DNA of 64,000 bases from Dyella japonica DSM 16301 (GTDB lineage: Bacteria > Pseudomonadota > Gammaproteobacteria > Xanthomonadales > Rhodanobacteraceae): NCBI RefSeq assembly GCF_001010355.1, contig NZ_JPLA01000002.1:37309-101308 (forward strand), given 5' to 3'. Below the pieces are notes generated by a model that was not told the origin of the DNA, made no database searches, and was given only the letters and a program-made list of their open reading frames with translations. Positions within the stretch are counted from its first letter, which is position 1, and every line of letters begins with the position of its first letter. This document shows, in pieces, positions 39,489 through 49,326 of the stretch. Made by a program: the position numbers and the translations under genes.

Positions 39489-40273
39489 TCAACCCACCCG
39501 ACGCAGGCGCCGGGCCGCCAGCAGGAAGAAACCCACGCCATAGGCCAGCAGCACCAGCAGATGTGGCCATGCCGGCGACTGGCCCATGCCGAGCGATCCC
39601 AGGGCAAGCTGTTGCAGATGGGCGCTGGGCCAGATCGGCGCGATGCGCTGCAACGCCTGCGGCAGCGCGGAGAGCGGTATCCACAGGCCCGACAGGAAGG
39701 ACATCGGCAGATAGATGAGGTTGATCACGCCCGGCGCACCCTGCCCCTTCACCAGCGTGCCCACCAGCATGCCCAGCGCGCAGAACGGCAGCACACCCAA
39801 CATGCCGGTGACGATGAATACCAGCGCCTGCGACACGCCCAACTGCACGTGCGCCAGCCCGATGCCCAGCGCCAGCAGCAACAGCATCACGATCGCCGCG
39901 GCCAGCATCGCCATCACCATCTTGCCCAGCAGATAGGCGCCGGGTGGCATCGGCATCGCGCGCTTGAGCGTCAGCAGGCCGTTCTCGCGCTCCATCGCCA
40001 GCGAGACGCCGAAACCGAACAGGCCCGGGCTCATCACGCCAAACACGCCATAGCTGGCCAGCAGATAGCGCGCCGTGTTCGCATCGGCGTTGTGGTTCAT
40101 CACGATGCCGAACAGCAGGTAGAACATGGTGGGAAACAAAGTCACCGGCAGCAGGAACCCAGGCGCGCGGAAGTAGCGCAGGCATTCGCTGCGCGCCTCC
40201 ATCGCGTAGGCAGCAAGCAGGCGGCGCGAGGTCATGCCTTGGTACGGCACGGTGGCGATCGCGGTCACGGACA

Positions 40274-40274
<1 letters not shown>
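39489..40274 (-). CDS. ABC-2 type transporter permease
   Basis: Membrane subunit of an ABC exporter, 261 residues with six predicted helices (for example LLPVTLFPTMFYLLFGIVM; VFGVMSPGLFGFGVSLAME; MVMAMLAAAIVMLLLLALGI; GVINLIYLPMSFLSGLWIPL). The ABC-2 hallmark is the amphipathic segment ERENGLLTLKRAMPMPP. The start shares one base with the ATPase stop (TAATG). Such systems export drugs, peptides or lipids; kinase/regulator neighbours suggest induction by a membrane stress or antibiotic. Confidence 0.9.
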
Positions 40275-41188
<914 letters not shown>

Positions 41189-41473
41189 GGCTCCTCCTTG
41201 TTGCCTGCCATGCTAGGCAGCGCAAGGGTTTGCCGGCAGTTGCCCCCGTCAGCTACCACACATGACAAGCGTCACCCGGGGTACCGGCGGCGACACCGCC
41301 GCGCTATGCTCAGGTTGCCGTTGCATTGCACATCCGTGATGGATCGCAGTGCGGCACGGCTCTCACGAGCCACGAGAAACGCTGAACAACATCGCGTTTC
41401 CGCAACGCATTCGTAGACATTCGATGCGCATGCCATCAGGACGGCAGGCAAGTCGACTTTGAAGGAGTTACCC

Positions 41474-42982
41474 ATGGGCGTGATTGATCAGCTGCGCGAA
41501 ATGCGCGAATTCGGCGGCGCACCGCAGACCAGTGGCCTCGATGACGCCACCATCGAACGCTACGCGGCCAGTCATCCTGACCTGGTGCAGGCGATCAGCG
41601 ATGCGGTGACGCGTCATCGTGAACTGCGCGGCGAGCTCGGCGATTTCCTCAAGCTCGACGAAGCCGAACAGATGGCGCAGGTGCAGTCGGAATTCGTGAA
41701 CTTCTATCCCGACGATGCGATCAACCCGTACCTGCCCGCCGCTGCGCGCGGCCCGTGGGTGGTGAGCTTCAAGGGCGCCGTGATCCACGACAACGGCGGC
41801 TACGGCATGCTGGGCTTTGGCCACAACAACGCCTCCATCGATGCCGCACTCGCGCGTCCGCAAGTGATGGCCAACGTGATGACGCCGAGCATCTCGCAGA
41901 TGCGTTTTGCCAAGGCGATGGATCGCGAACTGGGCCGCCACCGCGACGGCAATCCGTATACGCGTTATCTCGCGCTCAATTCCGGTTCGGAATCGGTGGG
42001 CCTTGCCTGCCGCATTGCCGACGTCAACGCCAAGCTGCTGACCGATCCGGGCGCACGTTATGCCGGTCGCGCCATCAAGCGCCTGGTGGTCAAGGGCGCC
42101 TTCCACGGCCGCACCGACAAGCCGGCGCTCTACTCCGATTCCACGCGCAAGACCTACCTGCAGCATCTGGCCAGCTATCGCCACGAAGACACGCTGCTTA
42201 CCGTGCAGCCTTACGACATGGCGCAGCTCGAAGCCGTGTTTGCAGACGCGGACAAGAACGGCTGGTTCATCGAGGCGATGTTCCTGGAACCGGTGATGGG
42301 CGAAGGCGATCCGGGCCGCGCGGTGACGCCGGAGTTCTATCAGAAGGCCCGCGCGCTCACCGAAGCACACGGTTCGCTGTTGCTGGTCGACTCCATTCAG
42401 GCGGGCCTGCGTGCGCACGGCGTGCTGTCGGTCACCGATTATCCGGGCTTCGAGAAACTCGCGCCGCCGGATATGGAGACCTTCTCCAAGGCGCTCAATG
42501 CCGGCCAGTATCCGCTGTCCGTGCTGGCCGTCACGGCACGCACCGCCGAGCTGTACCGCAAGGGCATCTACGGCAACACCATGACGGCCAACCCGCGTGC
42601 GCTCGACGTGGCGCTCGCCACACTCGACCTGCTCACCGATGAGGTGCGCAACAACATCCGCGAGCGCGGCAAGGAATTCGTCGACAAGCTCAACGTGCTC
42701 AAGAACGAACTTGGCGGCCTGATCACCAAGGTGCAGGGCACCGGCCTGTTGTTCTCATGCGAGCTGGCACCGGAGTTCAAGTGCTACGGCGCCGATTCGA
42801 TCGAGGAATACATGCGCGAGCGCGGCGTCGGCGTGATCCACGGCGGCACCAACTCGCTGCGCTTCACGCCGCACTTCCTGGTCACCAGCGACGAAGTGGA
42901 CCTGGTCGTGTCGCACGTGCGCCAGGCCTTGCTGCAGGGGCCGCGCAAGCTGAAAGCCGAAGCGAAGGCTGAAGCAGCCTGA
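41474..42982 (+). CDS. Class III aminotransferase-like PLP enzyme with N-terminal extension
   Basis: Fold-type I PLP enzyme, 502 residues, longer than usual because of about 100 residues ahead of the aminotransferase core (helical, rich in acidic residues: FLKLDEAEQMAQVQSEFVNF). Visible: GYGMLGFGHNN, LNSGSESVGLACRIAD, FHGRTDKPAL, LLVDSIQAGLRAHG in the place of the usual DEVQ, and the Schiff-base lysine K339 in TFSKALNAGQ. The ribosome site GAAGGAG lies 7 bases before the ATG at 41474. It is monocistronic with a 285-bp upstream region. Substrate unknown; the DS-I-Q change from DE-V-Q sets it apart from standard class III enzymes. Confidence 0.82.
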   Translation: MGVIDQLREMREFGGAPQTSGLDDATIERYAASHPDLVQAISDAVTRHRELRGELGDFLKLDEAEQMAQVQSEFVNFYPDDAINPYLPAAARGPWVVSFKGAVIHDNGGYGMLGFGHNNASIDAALARPQVMANVMTPSISQMRFAKAMDRELGRHRDGNPYTRYLALNSGSESVGLACRIADVNAKLLTDPGARYAGRAIKRLVVKGAFHGRTDKPALYSDSTRKTYLQHLASYRHEDTLLTVQPYDMAQLEAVFADADKNGWFIEAMFLEPVMGEGDPGRAVTPEFYQKARALTEAHGSLLLVDSIQAGLRAHGVLSVTDYPGFEKLAPPDMETFSKALNAGQYPLSVLAVTARTAELYRKGIYGNTMTANPRALDVALATLDLLTDEVRNNIRERGKEFVDKLNVLKNELGGLITKVQGTGLLFSCELAPEFKCYGADSIEEYMRERGVGVIHGGTNSLRFTPHFLVTSDEVDLVVSHVRQALLQGPRKLKAEAKAEAA

Positions 42983-43156
42983 AGCAGCAAGATGACCGGC
43001 ATCGTTCACGCCACGTCGACGATGCCGGTCACACCACAGAACGCATAGCGCTTCGCAAAATGAAGCGCCGCCGCAACTTCCTTCGCAAAACTGTCGCAAT
43101 GCCTGCTTAGCCTCTCCCTGTTGGGGTCCGCCCCGGACCCAGGAAGGGAGTGGTCA

Positions 43157-45985
43157 ATGAAACCAGCGCACATTCGACGTGCCCTTTTAGTCGCACTGTT
43201 GCTCGCCCTGTCGGCAACCGCTGCGCAAGCGGCAGATCTCAGCATCAGCCAGTTTCGCGTCCGCGGCCCGGCCGGCGGCAACGACGAATTCGTCGAGCTG
43301 TTCAACAGCGGCAGCAAGGCGCTGGATCTGTCGGGCTACAAGTTCAACGCCTCCAACGTCAGCGGCACCACGGGCACGCGCCTGACGCTGCCCAGCGGCA
43401 CCTCCATCGCGCCGGGCTGCTATCTGTTGCTCACCAACAGCGCGAGCAGCGGTTACTCCGGCAGCGTGGCGGGCGACCTGAAGTACAGCACCGGCGTCAC
43501 CGATGACGGCGGCCTTGCCATCCTCGATGGCTCGGGCCAGCTGATCGATCAGGTGGGCCTCTCCACCGGTTCGGCGTATAAGGCCGGCACCCCGCTGGCG
43601 TCTCTCGGCACCACCAATGCCGACAAGGGCTATGGCCGCAAGCCGACCGCTGCGGGCCTGCCGCAAAACACCGGCGACAACCAGGCGGATTTCAACGTCG
43701 TGTCTCCCACGACGCCGCACAACAGTGCGAGCAGCTGCGTCGTGCTGGGCCAGGCCTTGTCCATCGCCGATGCAAGCGCCACGGTGCGCGGCGCTGCGGA
43801 CGTCCAAATGCCGTTCACGGTCAGCCTCATCCAGCCGGCGCCCACGGGCGGCGTATCGGTGCACGTGGCGACGCTCGATGGCACCGCGACCGTCGCCAAT
43901 CATGACTATGACGCGCTCGATACCAACGTCAGCATCGCCGAAGGGCAGATGCAGGCAGGCTTCAACGTGGTGGTGCACGGCCGCACCACGCCGAGCGACG
44001 ACAAGGCCTTCGAGGTCAAGCTGAGCCAGCCCAGCGGCAATCTTCCGCTGTCGCGCGATACGGCGATCGGCGCCATCCTCTATGACATCCCGGTCGCCGC
44101 CGAAATCTGGCAGATCCAGGGCCACGAGCAGATATCGCCGCTACTGGGCAAACCGGTAAAGACCACGGGCAACATCGTCACCGCGGTGGGCCCGGAAGGC
44201 TTCACCATGCAGACGCCTGATGCGCGCGCCGATGCCGATCCGCTCACCTCCAACGGCATCTACGTGTTCACCTCCAGCGCACCGACGGTGGCCGTGGGCG
44301 ATGTGGTGAACGTGGACGCCAGGGTCGCCAACTACTTTCAATTGCCCGAGCTCACCAGCCCAGCCGTCACGGTGACGTCGCATGGCGCACGCCTGCCCAA
44401 GGCAGTGGTGTTTGGCGAGGCGGTGCCTTCGTCCGATCCCGCCAAGCTGTCCTGCGGCGCGACCAACTTCCAGTGCTTCGTGGGCATGCGCGTAGTGATC
44501 GAGAACGGCATGATCAACACGGGCAACAAGCGTTTCAGCGGCGAGCCGTTTGCGGAAGTGAGCATCACCGCGAACGGCAAGCGCTCGTTGCGTCTCCCCG
44601 GCGTGCGGTACAGCGTGCCGGTACCCGACGGTGTGCAGCTGCCCAACTGGAGCGGCAATCCGGAAGTGTTCAAAATGAACACGGCGGACTTCGGCGCCGT
44701 GCCGCTCAACACGCCGTTCGTGGCGGGCACCACATTCCGTGCCGAGGGCATCATCTCCTACGACTTCGGCGCCTACACCTTCATCCCGACCAAAATCACC
44801 TTGAAGCACGTCGCGGAGATGCCGCGCGCCGTGTCGCCCACGGCACCGCATGCACTGCGCATCGGTGCGTTCAACACCGAGCGCTTCTGCGACACCGACT
44901 TCAACACCGTCTTTACCTGCAGCGGCGGCAGCAAGGAACCAACCGCCGATGAAGTGGCAGTAAAGACGCAACGCCTGTCCGCCTATATCGGCAGCGTGCT
45001 GCAGCTGCCCGACGTGCTGTCGGTGGAGGAAGTGAAGAGCCTGCCGCTGCTGCAAGGCCTGGCCACGCAACTGGGTGACGATTACCGCGCCAAGTACCAG
45101 GCCTACCTGGTGCCCGGCCACGATCCCAGCGGCATCAACGTGGGCTTCCTGGTACGCAGCGACCGTGTACGCGTGGTGTCCGTGCAGCAGCTGGCCGCCG
45201 ATGAAACATGGAATGACAACGGCCAGACCGCGTTCGTACACGACCATCCGCCGCTGCTGCTCACCGCCGAAGCACGCGGCGTGCGCTTCCAGGTGATCTC
45301 CGTGCACATGAAGGCCCGCACCAATGTCGACGACAACGACGACAGCGCCGTGCGCGACCGCCAGAAGCGCTTCCTGCAGGCCAGCTCGCTGGCGCGCCAG
45401 GTGCAGAACCTGCAGATCACCAACCCGTGGCAACCGTTGATGGTGGTGGGCGACTTCAATGCCTACCAGTTCAGCGATGGCTGGGTGGACGTGGTGGGAC
45501 TGGCTTCGGGCAAGTACAAGGACAGCGAAAACCAGCTGAAACTGGGCCAGAACATCGTGCGGCCGGCGCTGTGGAATGCGGTGGAATCGGTGCCGCAGAA
45601 CGATCGCTACTCCTTCCTCTACACCGAGGCGTTCGGCCCGATCCAGGGCTATACCGCGGCAGGCTCAGGCAACTCGGGTCGCGAGGTGCCGACGGTGCAG
45701 GTGCTCGATCATGCGCTGATGAACGACGTCGCCCGGCTGCGTTTCCTGAAGATGCAGTACGGTCGCGCCGATCTCGACGCGCCGGTGCAGACGGAGGCCG
45801 ATGCCGTCACCGCCACCGATGTGCGCAAGGCGATCGGCGTGTCCGACCATGACGGCTTCGTGGTCGACCTGTTCGTGCCGGGACGGTTCGGCGAACAAGG
45901 CCATGGTCATCACGATGACGACGACCACGGGCACGGCCATCACGACGACGATGACCAGGGCGAAGGGCACGGCCACGGTCACTGA
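43157..45985 (+). CDS. Secreted ExeM/NucH-type endonuclease with lamin-tail domain
   Basis: Extracellular nuclease of about 942 residues. A signal peptide (LLVALLLALSATAAQA) is followed by a lamin-tail-like domain (residues about 25-140, NDEFVELFNSGSKALDLSGY), a Calx-beta-like domain (about 205-310), an OB-like segment, and an endonuclease/exonuclease/phosphatase domain (LRIGAFNTERF, SVEEVKSLPLLQGL, VISVHMKARTN, VVGDFNAYQF, SDHDGFVVDL). The last 34 residues are almost only Gly, His and Asp (GHGHHDDDDHGHGHHDDDD). AGGAAGGGAG precedes the ATG. ExeM relatives degrade extracellular DNA for phosphate or biofilm turnover; the psiF gene downstream fits a phosphate theme. Confidence 0.9.
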   Translation: MKPAHIRRALLVALLLALSATAAQAADLSISQFRVRGPAGGNDEFVELFNSGSKALDLSGYKFNASNVSGTTGTRLTLPSGTSIAPGCYLLLTNSASSGYSGSVAGDLKYSTGVTDDGGLAILDGSGQLIDQVGLSTGSAYKAGTPLASLGTTNADKGYGRKPTAAGLPQNTGDNQADFNVVSPTTPHNSASSCVVLGQALSIADASATVRGAADVQMPFTVSLIQPAPTGGVSVHVATLDGTATVANHDYDALDTNVSIAEGQMQAGFNVVVHGRTTPSDDKAFEVKLSQPSGNLPLSRDTAIGAILYDIPVAAEIWQIQGHEQISPLLGKPVKTTGNIVTAVGPEGFTMQTPDARADADPLTSNGIYVFTSSAPTVAVGDVVNVDARVANYFQLPELTSPAVTVTSHGARLPKAVVFGEAVPSSDPAKLSCGATNFQCFVGMRVVIENGMINTGNKRFSGEPFAEVSITANGKRSLRLPGVRYSVPVPDGVQLPNWSGNPEVFKMNTADFGAVPLNTPFVAGTTFRAEGIISYDFGAYTFIPTKITLKHVAEMPRAVSPTAPHALRIGAFNTERFCDTDFNTVFTCSGGSKEPTADEVAVKTQRLSAYIGSVLQLPDVLSVEEVKSLPLLQGLATQLGDDYRAKYQAYLVPGHDPSGINVGFLVRSDRVRVVSVQQLAADETWNDNGQTAFVHDHPPLLLTAEARGVRFQVISVHMKARTNVDDNDDSAVRDRQKRFLQASSLARQVQNLQITNPWQPLMVVGDFNAYQFSDGWVDVVGLASGKYKDSENQLKLGQNIVRPALWNAVESVPQNDRYSFLYTEAFGPIQGYTAAGSGNSGREVPTVQVLDHALMNDVARLRFLKMQYGRADLDAPVQTEADAVTATDVRKAIGVSDHDGFVVDLFVPGRFGEQGHGHHDDDDHGHGHHDDDDQGEGHGHGH

Positions 45986-46007
45986 TCGGTAGCTTCACAT
46001 CCCTGGG

Positions 46008-46040
46008 AGGCCACGCCCGGCGACGGGCGTGGCCTTTGCT
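46008..46040 (+). terminator. Terminator of the nuclease gene
   Basis: Perfect 12-bp stem AGGCCACGCCCG / CGGGCGTGGCCT with loop GCGA, followed by TTGCTTT. Confidence 0.85.
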
Positions 46041-46202
46041 TTGGCGCCCCGCCAGGCTGAGAAAAGTCCGCAAGCCAGTCGTCCACCAACTTGCTGAACG
46101 GGATGCCTTGGCGATCACGCGTGTCCTCCCACGCCGCCTGCCAGCAGGCATAGACTTGCGACGCCGGCGTTCGCCGGTCATGTCATCCAGGAGGGTACCC
46201 GC

Positions 46203-46547
46203 ATGTCTTCGCGTTTGAGTCTGATGGTTGCCAGCGTTGCGCTGGCCTTCGCCGCCTCCACCGCCTTTGCCGCGCCGCAGGCGGCGAGCAGCAGCGCGCC
46301 CGCCAAGAATTCGCAGCAGCAGCGCATGACCGACTGCAACAAGCAGGCCACGGGCAAGACCGGCGACGAGCGCAAGACCTTCATGAGCAGCTGCCTGAAG
46401 GGCGAAAGCGCCGCACCGGCCAAGATGACCCAGCAGGAAAAAATGAAGGCCTGCAATGCCGATCCGCATGCCAAGTCGCTCAAGGGCGACGAGCGCAAGC
46501 AGTTCATGAGCGCCTGCCTCAGCGGCACGCCCAACGCGGGCCACTGA
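46203..46547 (+). CDS. psiF: PsiF family protein (phosphate starvation-inducible)
   Basis: Small secreted protein of 114 residues with a signal peptide (VASVALAFAASTAFA) and two PsiF repeats, each with paired cysteines and the pattern MTDCNKQATGKTGDERKTFM and MKACNADPHAKSLKGDERKQ. PsiF is induced by phosphate starvation in E. coli; its molecular role is unknown. A strong ribosome site CAGGAGGG lies before the ATG. No clear Pho box was found upstream. Confidence 0.88.
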   Translation: MSSRLSLMVASVALAFAASTAFAAPQAASSSAPAKNSQQQRMTDCNKQATGKTGDERKTFMSSCLKGESAAPAKMTQQEKMKACNADPHAKSLKGDERKQFMSACLSGTPNAGH

Positions 46548-46567
46548 TCCCTTTGGCATCATCCACC

Positions 46568-46598
46568 AGGGCGCCGGTGGCTATCGGCGCCCTTTTTA
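46568..46598 (+). terminator. Terminator of psiF
   Basis: AGGGCGCCG / CGGCGCCCT, 9-bp stem with an 8-base loop, followed by TTTTTATTT, about 20 bases after the stop. Confidence 0.85.
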
Positions 46599-46660
46599 TT
46601 TGCGCTTAAGCATCGGCTGTTATTCTGCGCACTCTCAACCTCCAGGGATTCACCGCCGAC

Positions 46661-46672
46661 ATGCGCCTCTAA
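46661..46672 (+). other. Three-codon frame (Met-Arg-Leu-stop) in the ABC-F leader
   Basis: ATG CGC CTC TAA in the 210-bp leader of the ABC-F gene, with CAGGGA about 12 bases before it. Leaders of antibiotic-resistance ABC-F and erm genes often carry short stalling peptides, and MRL is the core of the macrolide-sensing ErmDL peptide. Chance occurrence of such a short frame is quite possible. Confidence 0.25.
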
Positions 46673-46807
46673 GCCGCTCGCCTGCCAACCGATCGCTCCC
46701 ACCTTGGGTGCGTTGCGTCTGGCCACGAGTGACAGGGCGGTCGACATCCCTCAGCGCGCTCAAGCGCCCGACCCCTTGTCGTATGCCACTCCCCTGCCGG
46801 AGGGTCT

Positions 46808-48406
46808 ATGACAGCCATAGCCATATTTATCCACCAGCTCGGCTTTGCTTTGCCGGGTCGCGATCCCGTTTTCAAAGAACTCGAGACCTCCTTTTCCGTT
46901 GGCCGCCATGCGCTGGCTGGACGCAACGGTAGCGGCAAGTCCGTGCTCGGTCAGATCGTTGCCGGCCGGATCGAGCCCACCCACGGGCATGTCATTCGCC
47001 ATGTCGATCTCGACTATCTACCGCAACGCTGGCCAGCATTCGGCGGCAGCATCGCCGCGGCCCTAGGCCTGGAGGACAAACTCGAGGCCTTGCGCCGGAT
47101 CGAGGCAGGCAGCGTTGATCCTGCGGACTTCCAGACGCTTGCCGACGATTGGACCGTGCACGAACGGGCCACCCGATGGCTTGAACAGGCCGCGCTGCCG
47201 GGCGAGCTGGCACGGCCATGGGAGAGCCTCAGCGGCGGTGAACGCGTTCGCCTAAAGCTCACTCAGATACTCGAACGCGACCACCACTTTCTGATACTCG
47301 ATGAGCCTAGCAATCACCTGGATCGTCGCGGCCGGCATTGGTTGCGCGAAAAGCTGACGACACACGCGGGCGGCTATCTGTTGATCAGCCACGACCGTGC
47401 ACTGCTGGCCGACGTGGAAAGCATCGACGAACTCTCGCCGCAAGGCTTGCGTCGCTATGGCGGCGACTACGCCGCCTATGCCGCGCGACGTGATGCCGAC
47501 CAACAGGCGGCCGGGCGGCAGTTGGACCAGGCGCGACGCGAGCAGATGATGCTCGAGCGCAAACAGCACGAAGAGAGGCAACGTTTCGCCAAGCAACAAC
47601 AGAAAGCCCAGCGCGAACGTGCAAACGCGAACATGCCCACCATCCTGCTGGATCGACGCAAGCAGCGCTCGGAAGACACCGGTGCCCGCGTGCTCACCGC
47701 GCAGCGTTTGCAACAAGCCAGGCAACACGAACAACTCTCCGAGGCCCGTGCTCGCGTGGACGTGCATCGCGCCCAGCGTTTCGACCTGGGTGAGCATGCG
47801 GCGACACGTGCATCGCTCCAATTGCACGACTTCATACCGCCCTACGGACATGACCAGCCGATCAATCTGCATCTCGCACCGGGCGAACGCCTTTACCTGC
47901 ACGGCGACAACGGCAGCGGCAAATCCAGTCTGCTCGCCGCCATCGCCGGGCGTTTGCCCCCACGCGGTGGACAACTCCGGCGTGGCGAACGGTTGCTGCT
48001 GATCGACCAGCACTACAGCTTGCTGGATGACCAACACAGCGCTCTGGAGAACCTGCGCGAGCTATCACCCGGCCATGCACCGACGCGCTATCGCGAATAT
48101 CTCGCGGGCATCGGCCTGCGTGGCCAGCGTGCCGACGTGGCCGCCGGTGCGCTGAGCGGGGGCGAACGCGTGAAGCTCGCCCTGCTGGCACTCGACAGCG
48201 CGCGTGAACCCTATGATCTTTTGCTGCTCGACGAGCCGGACAGCCATCTGGATCTGGACAGCCGCCGGCTGCTCGAGCAGGCATTGGCGACCTATCGCGG
48301 CTCGCTGATCCTGGTCAGCCACGATGCGGAACTGGTCGCGAAGGCGGGTATTGATCGCGAGCTTCGGCTGGACAAACCGCTCGCCCTCATCACGCCACGT
48401 GAGTGA
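46808..48406 (+). CDS. ABC-F family ATPase
   Basis: Soluble protein with two ABC domains and no membrane part, 532 residues, of the class that acts on ribosomes (translation factors or antibiotic protection). First domain: Walker A GRNGSGKS, signature [10 protein letters not shown], Walker [13 protein letters not shown] charged coiled linker (about residues 225-320, [20 protein letters not shown] onward) follows. Second domain: [30 protein letters not shown]. Both ATP sites look active. The ribosome site GGAGG is 4 bases before the ATG. The 210-bp leader holds a possible mini-frame. Which subfamily it belongs to cannot be told by eye. Confidence 0.9.
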   Translation: MTAIAIFIHQLGFALPGRDPVFKELETSFSVGRHALAGRNGSGKSVLGQIVAGRIEPTHGHVIRHVDLDYLPQRWPAFGGSIAAALGLEDKLEALRRIEAGSVDPADFQTLADDWTVHERATRWLEQAALPGELARPWESLSGGERVRLKLTQILERDHHFLILDEPSNHLDRRGRHWLREKLTTHAGGYLLISHDRALLADVESIDELSPQGLRRYGGDYAAYAARRDADQQAAGRQLDQARREQMMLERKQHEERQRFAKQQQKAQRERANANMPTILLDRRKQRSEDTGARVLTAQRLQQARQHEQLSEARARVDVHRAQRFDLGEHAATRASLQLHDFIPPYGHDQPINLHLAPGERLYLHGDNGSGKSSLLAAIAGRLPPRGGQLRRGERLLLIDQHYSLLDDQHSALENLRELSPGHAPTRYREYLAGIGLRGQRADVAAGALSGGERVKLALLALDSAREPYDLLLLDEPDSHLDLDSRRLLEQALATYRGSLILVSHDAELVAKAGIDRELRLDKPLALITPRE

Positions 48407-48437
48407 CAATTCACCGACTCTGCCGCCAGGTCTGCCC

Positions 48438-49079
48438 ATGAACATCGTCGAAGTCCGTCACCCTCTGATCCAGCACAAGCTCGGCCTGATGCGCCGCGCC
48501 GGCATCAGCACCAAGGAATTTCGCGAGCTGGCCTCGGAAGTGGCTTCGCTGCTGACCTACGAAGCCACTAAGGATCTGGAAACCGTCGAGCAGCGCATCG
48601 ACGGCTGGGCCGGCCCGCTCACCGTGCATCAGATCAAGGGCAAGAAGGTCACCATCGTGCCGATCCTGCGCGCGGGCCTGGGTATGCTGCCCGGCGTGCT
48701 CGACATGATTCCCGCCGCCAAAGTCAGCGTGGTTGGCCTGCAGCGCAACGAAGAGACGCTCGAGCCGATCACCTATTACGAGAAGCTCACCGGCCGCATG
48801 GACGAACGCATCGCGCTGATCGTCGATCCCATGCTGGCCACCGCCGGCACCCTGGTTGCCACCGTGGACATGCTCAAGGCCGCCGGCTGCAAGCGCATCA
48901 AGGGCCTGTTTCTGGTCGCTGCGCCCGAGGGCCTCAAGCGTATCGAGGCGGCGCATCCGGATGTGGATATCTACACCGCCTCCATCGACGAGCGCCTCAA
49001 CGAGCACGGCTACATCCTGCCCGGGCTTGGCGATGCGGGCGACAAGATTTTCGGCACCAAGCAGCTGCCGGCGAGCTGA
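48438..49079 (+). CDS. upp: Uracil phosphoribosyltransferase
   Basis: Pyrimidine salvage enzyme that makes UMP from uracil and PRPP. 213 residues. Start at ATG 48438 ([19 protein letters not shown]). PRPP loop [14 protein letters not shown], the [11 protein letters not shown] segment and the C-terminal uracil-binding [16 protein letters not shown] are all present. It follows the ABC-F gene by 31 bp and may be read through from it. Confidence 0.97.
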   Translation: MNIVEVRHPLIQHKLGLMRRAGISTKEFRELASEVASLLTYEATKDLETVEQRIDGWAGPLTVHQIKGKKVTIVPILRAGLGMLPGVLDMIPAAKVSVVGLQRNEETLEPITYYEKLTGRMDERIALIVDPMLATAGTLVATVDMLKAAGCKRIKGLFLVAAPEGLKRIEAAHPDVDIYTASIDERLNEHGYILPGLGDAGDKIFGTKQLPAS

Positions 49080-49102
49080 GCCTCGTCATCTCGCGGTCGG
49101 AC

Positions 49103-49136
49103 AAAACCCCGCTCTCACCGGCGGGGTTTTTCTTTG
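49103..49136 (+). terminator. Terminator of upp
   Basis: 10-bp perfect stem AAAACCCCGC / GCGGGGTTTT with loop TCTCACCG, followed by TCTTT. Confidence 0.9.
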
Positions 49137-49268
49137 GCTGGCACCTGTGAAGTGCAGCACATAAGTCACGGAGCCGACATCTTTCCGTGCCATCATTTCC
49201 GCGTTGCCTCGACCCCACGAGGCAGTCATAACAAGCTGAATATAAAACGTTTTTTCTGCACTTTTGGC

Positions 49269-49295
49269 TAAAGTTACCGCGCGGTGAGCCGACAG
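49269..49295 (+). promoter_or_regulatory. Sigma-28 (FliA) type promoter of the chemoreceptor gene
   Basis: TAAAGTTA, an 11-base spacer, then GCCGACAG. This is close to the flagellar/chemotaxis consensus TAAAGTTT-N11-GCCGATAA (13 of 16 positions) with exact spacing. It lies about 30 bp before the receptor ATG. Confidence 0.7.
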
Positions 49296-49326
49296 CTCTT
49301 GCAGTTCCCTCACCCCGGACTTCCCC

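Noticed and set aside
41189..41473. Promoter pair for the class III aminotransferase (TATGCT near 41306)
   Set aside because: No -35 at a usable distance could be found.
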